NCBI GenBank assembly: GCA_964389005.1
Contig: CAYMCV010000122.1
Span: forward strand, 1 to 6,847
Origin: CAYMCV01 sp964389005
GTDB taxonomy: Bacteria > Bacillota > Clostridia > Lachnospirales > Lachnospiraceae
Direction of reading: 5' to 3'
DNA length: 6,847 bases
Every line of letters starts with the position of its first letter. Positions within the stretch are counted from its first letter, which is position 1. Of the stretch, positions 6,550-6,847 are shown one piece after another. The position numbers and the translations under genes are program-made. A model generated the notes under the pieces. That model was not told where the DNA came from. It was given only the letters and a program-made list of their open reading frames with translations, and did not search any database.

Positions 6550-6577
6550 GATTCATTGTATTATAACAGAATCCGAA
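6549..6577. repeat. Degenerate partial copy of the 71-bp repeat at the array's left edge
   Basis: This stretch, directly before the first full unit, still resembles the unit's 3' part if small gaps are allowed: GATTCATTGTA against GATTATTGTA, then CAG and TCC/TTC at similar spacing. By eye a little over half of the bases match, so it is either a decayed copy or chance. Confidence 0.35.
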
Positions 6578-6588
6578 TCAAATGATAA
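6560..6588 (-). promoter_or_regulatory. Distal promoter of the flavoprotein gene (extended -10)
   Basis: On the minus strand TTATCA (6588-6583) is followed after 17 bases by a perfect TATAAT (6565-6560), which is preceded by TG one base away (TGTTATAAT), an extended -10. The -35 box lies inside the first 71-bp repeat and the -10 lies in the degenerate partial copy. The same position in the intact repeats reads CACAGT or similar, so only the array edge makes a promoter. Transcription would start near 6553, leaving a leader of about 160 bases. Confidence 0.55.
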
Positions 6589-6847
6589 TGATGATAGGCA
6601 ATAAAAATGGTCAATTCATGGATTATTGTAACTGTGGCAGGGCTCAAGTCAAATGTTAATGATGACAGGCGATAAAAGTAATGAATTTATGGATTATTGT
6701 TACTGTAGCAGGATTCTAGTTAAATAATAATGATGATAGGCGATAAAAATGGTGAATTCATGGAATATTGTTACTGTGGCAGGGTTCAAGTCAAATGATA
6801 ATGATGATAGGCAATAAAAATGGTGAATTTATGGATTATTGTTACTG
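6578..6847. repeat. 71-bp imperfect tandem repeat array, at least 3.8 copies, continuing past the window edge
   Basis: Units begin at 6578, 6649, 6720 and 6791, with exactly 71 bases between starts and no insertions or deletions; the last copy is cut after 57 bases. Conserved blocks are AATGATGATAGGC, then ATAAAA, ATGGATTATTGTTACTG, and GCAGG-T-C-AG. Counting by eye, unit 1 matches unit 4 at about 54 of 57 bases, unit 3 at about 64 of 71 and unit 2 at about 58 of 71. Within a unit CAATAA can pair with TTATTG about 18 bases on, a weak stem. The period is not a multiple of three and stops occur in every frame across units, so this is not a repeat protein. Unlike a CRISPR array there is no variable spacer: the whole unit is conserved. 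Its function is unknown. Confidence 0.9.

Noticed and set aside
6622..6652. A minus-strand promoter in every repeat (TTGACT and AATAAT, 19 bases apart)
   Set aside because: The spacing is too long, and at the other unit junctions one of the two boxes is mutated (TTAACT at the unit 2/3 junction, AATATT in unit 3). Probably chance in AT-rich DNA.
6618..6798. Tandem micro-ORFs in the repeats (starts at 6618, 6689 and 6760), pattern M-D/E-Y-C-x-C-G/S-R, 12-13 residues
   Set aside because: The frame is kept only because there are no indels. Most differences between copies change the amino acid, no ribosome binding site precedes the ATGs, and one copy has lost the common stop position. No sign of selection on a peptide.
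6578..6847. CRISPR array
   Set aside because: A CRISPR array has short identical repeats and unrelated spacers. Here the whole 71-base unit is conserved with scattered substitutions, and no cas-like gene is in the window.

Overview
The window reads as a low-to-mid GC Firmicutes chromosome, most likely a clostridial or Lachnospiraceae-type anaerobe. The reasons are purine-rich GGAGG-type ribosome binding sites, GTG starts, a 2-hydroxyacyl-CoA dehydratase activase-type protein, a YesL-type (DUF624) membrane protein, and a MacB-like ABC exporter with free-standing permeases. The taxonomy is inferred from gene content, not measured.

Layout. (1) 1-1866, plus strand: a tightly packed operon. It holds the 3' end of a large dehydratase-activase-related gene (cut by the window edge), a DUF624 membrane protein whose GTG start overlaps the upstream stop, and a membrane-anchored calcineurin-like metallophosphoesterase that starts inside the DUF624 gene. 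(2) 1870-1948: a 79-nt palindrome with two perfect 38-bp arms around a GAA loop, three bases after the phosphoesterase stop. It looks like a REP-like or miniature mobile element. (3) 1949-2113: promoter and leader for the next operon. (4) 2114-5904, plus strand: an ABC exporter in the order permease, ATPase, permease. Both permeases have MacB/FtsX topology (one N-terminal helix, a large outside domain, three C-terminal helices), but their outside domains differ greatly in size (about 255 and 415 residues). (5) 5909-5961: a 14-bp palindrome and a hairpin terminator between convergent genes. (6) 5969-6391, minus strand: a small pyridoxamine-5'-phosphate-oxidase-like flavoprotein. (7) 6392-6847, no protein gene: promoters and a foldable leader for the minus-strand gene, then at least four head-to-tail copies of a 71-bp repeat that run off the right edge.

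How the parts work together. The ABC genes should form one export machine: the ATPase engages two non-identical FtsX-type permeases, moving a substrate or transmitting force across the membrane. No sensor kinase, response regulator or periplasmic-type adaptor is seen nearby, so its substrate is unknown. The first operon couples a cytoplasmic iron-sulfur/ATPase-type protein to two membrane-associated proteins with no evident shared pathway. The most unexplained parts are the two non-coding ones: the 79-nt palindrome and the 71-bp tandem array. The sequence does not demonstrate a complete novel defence or mobile system.
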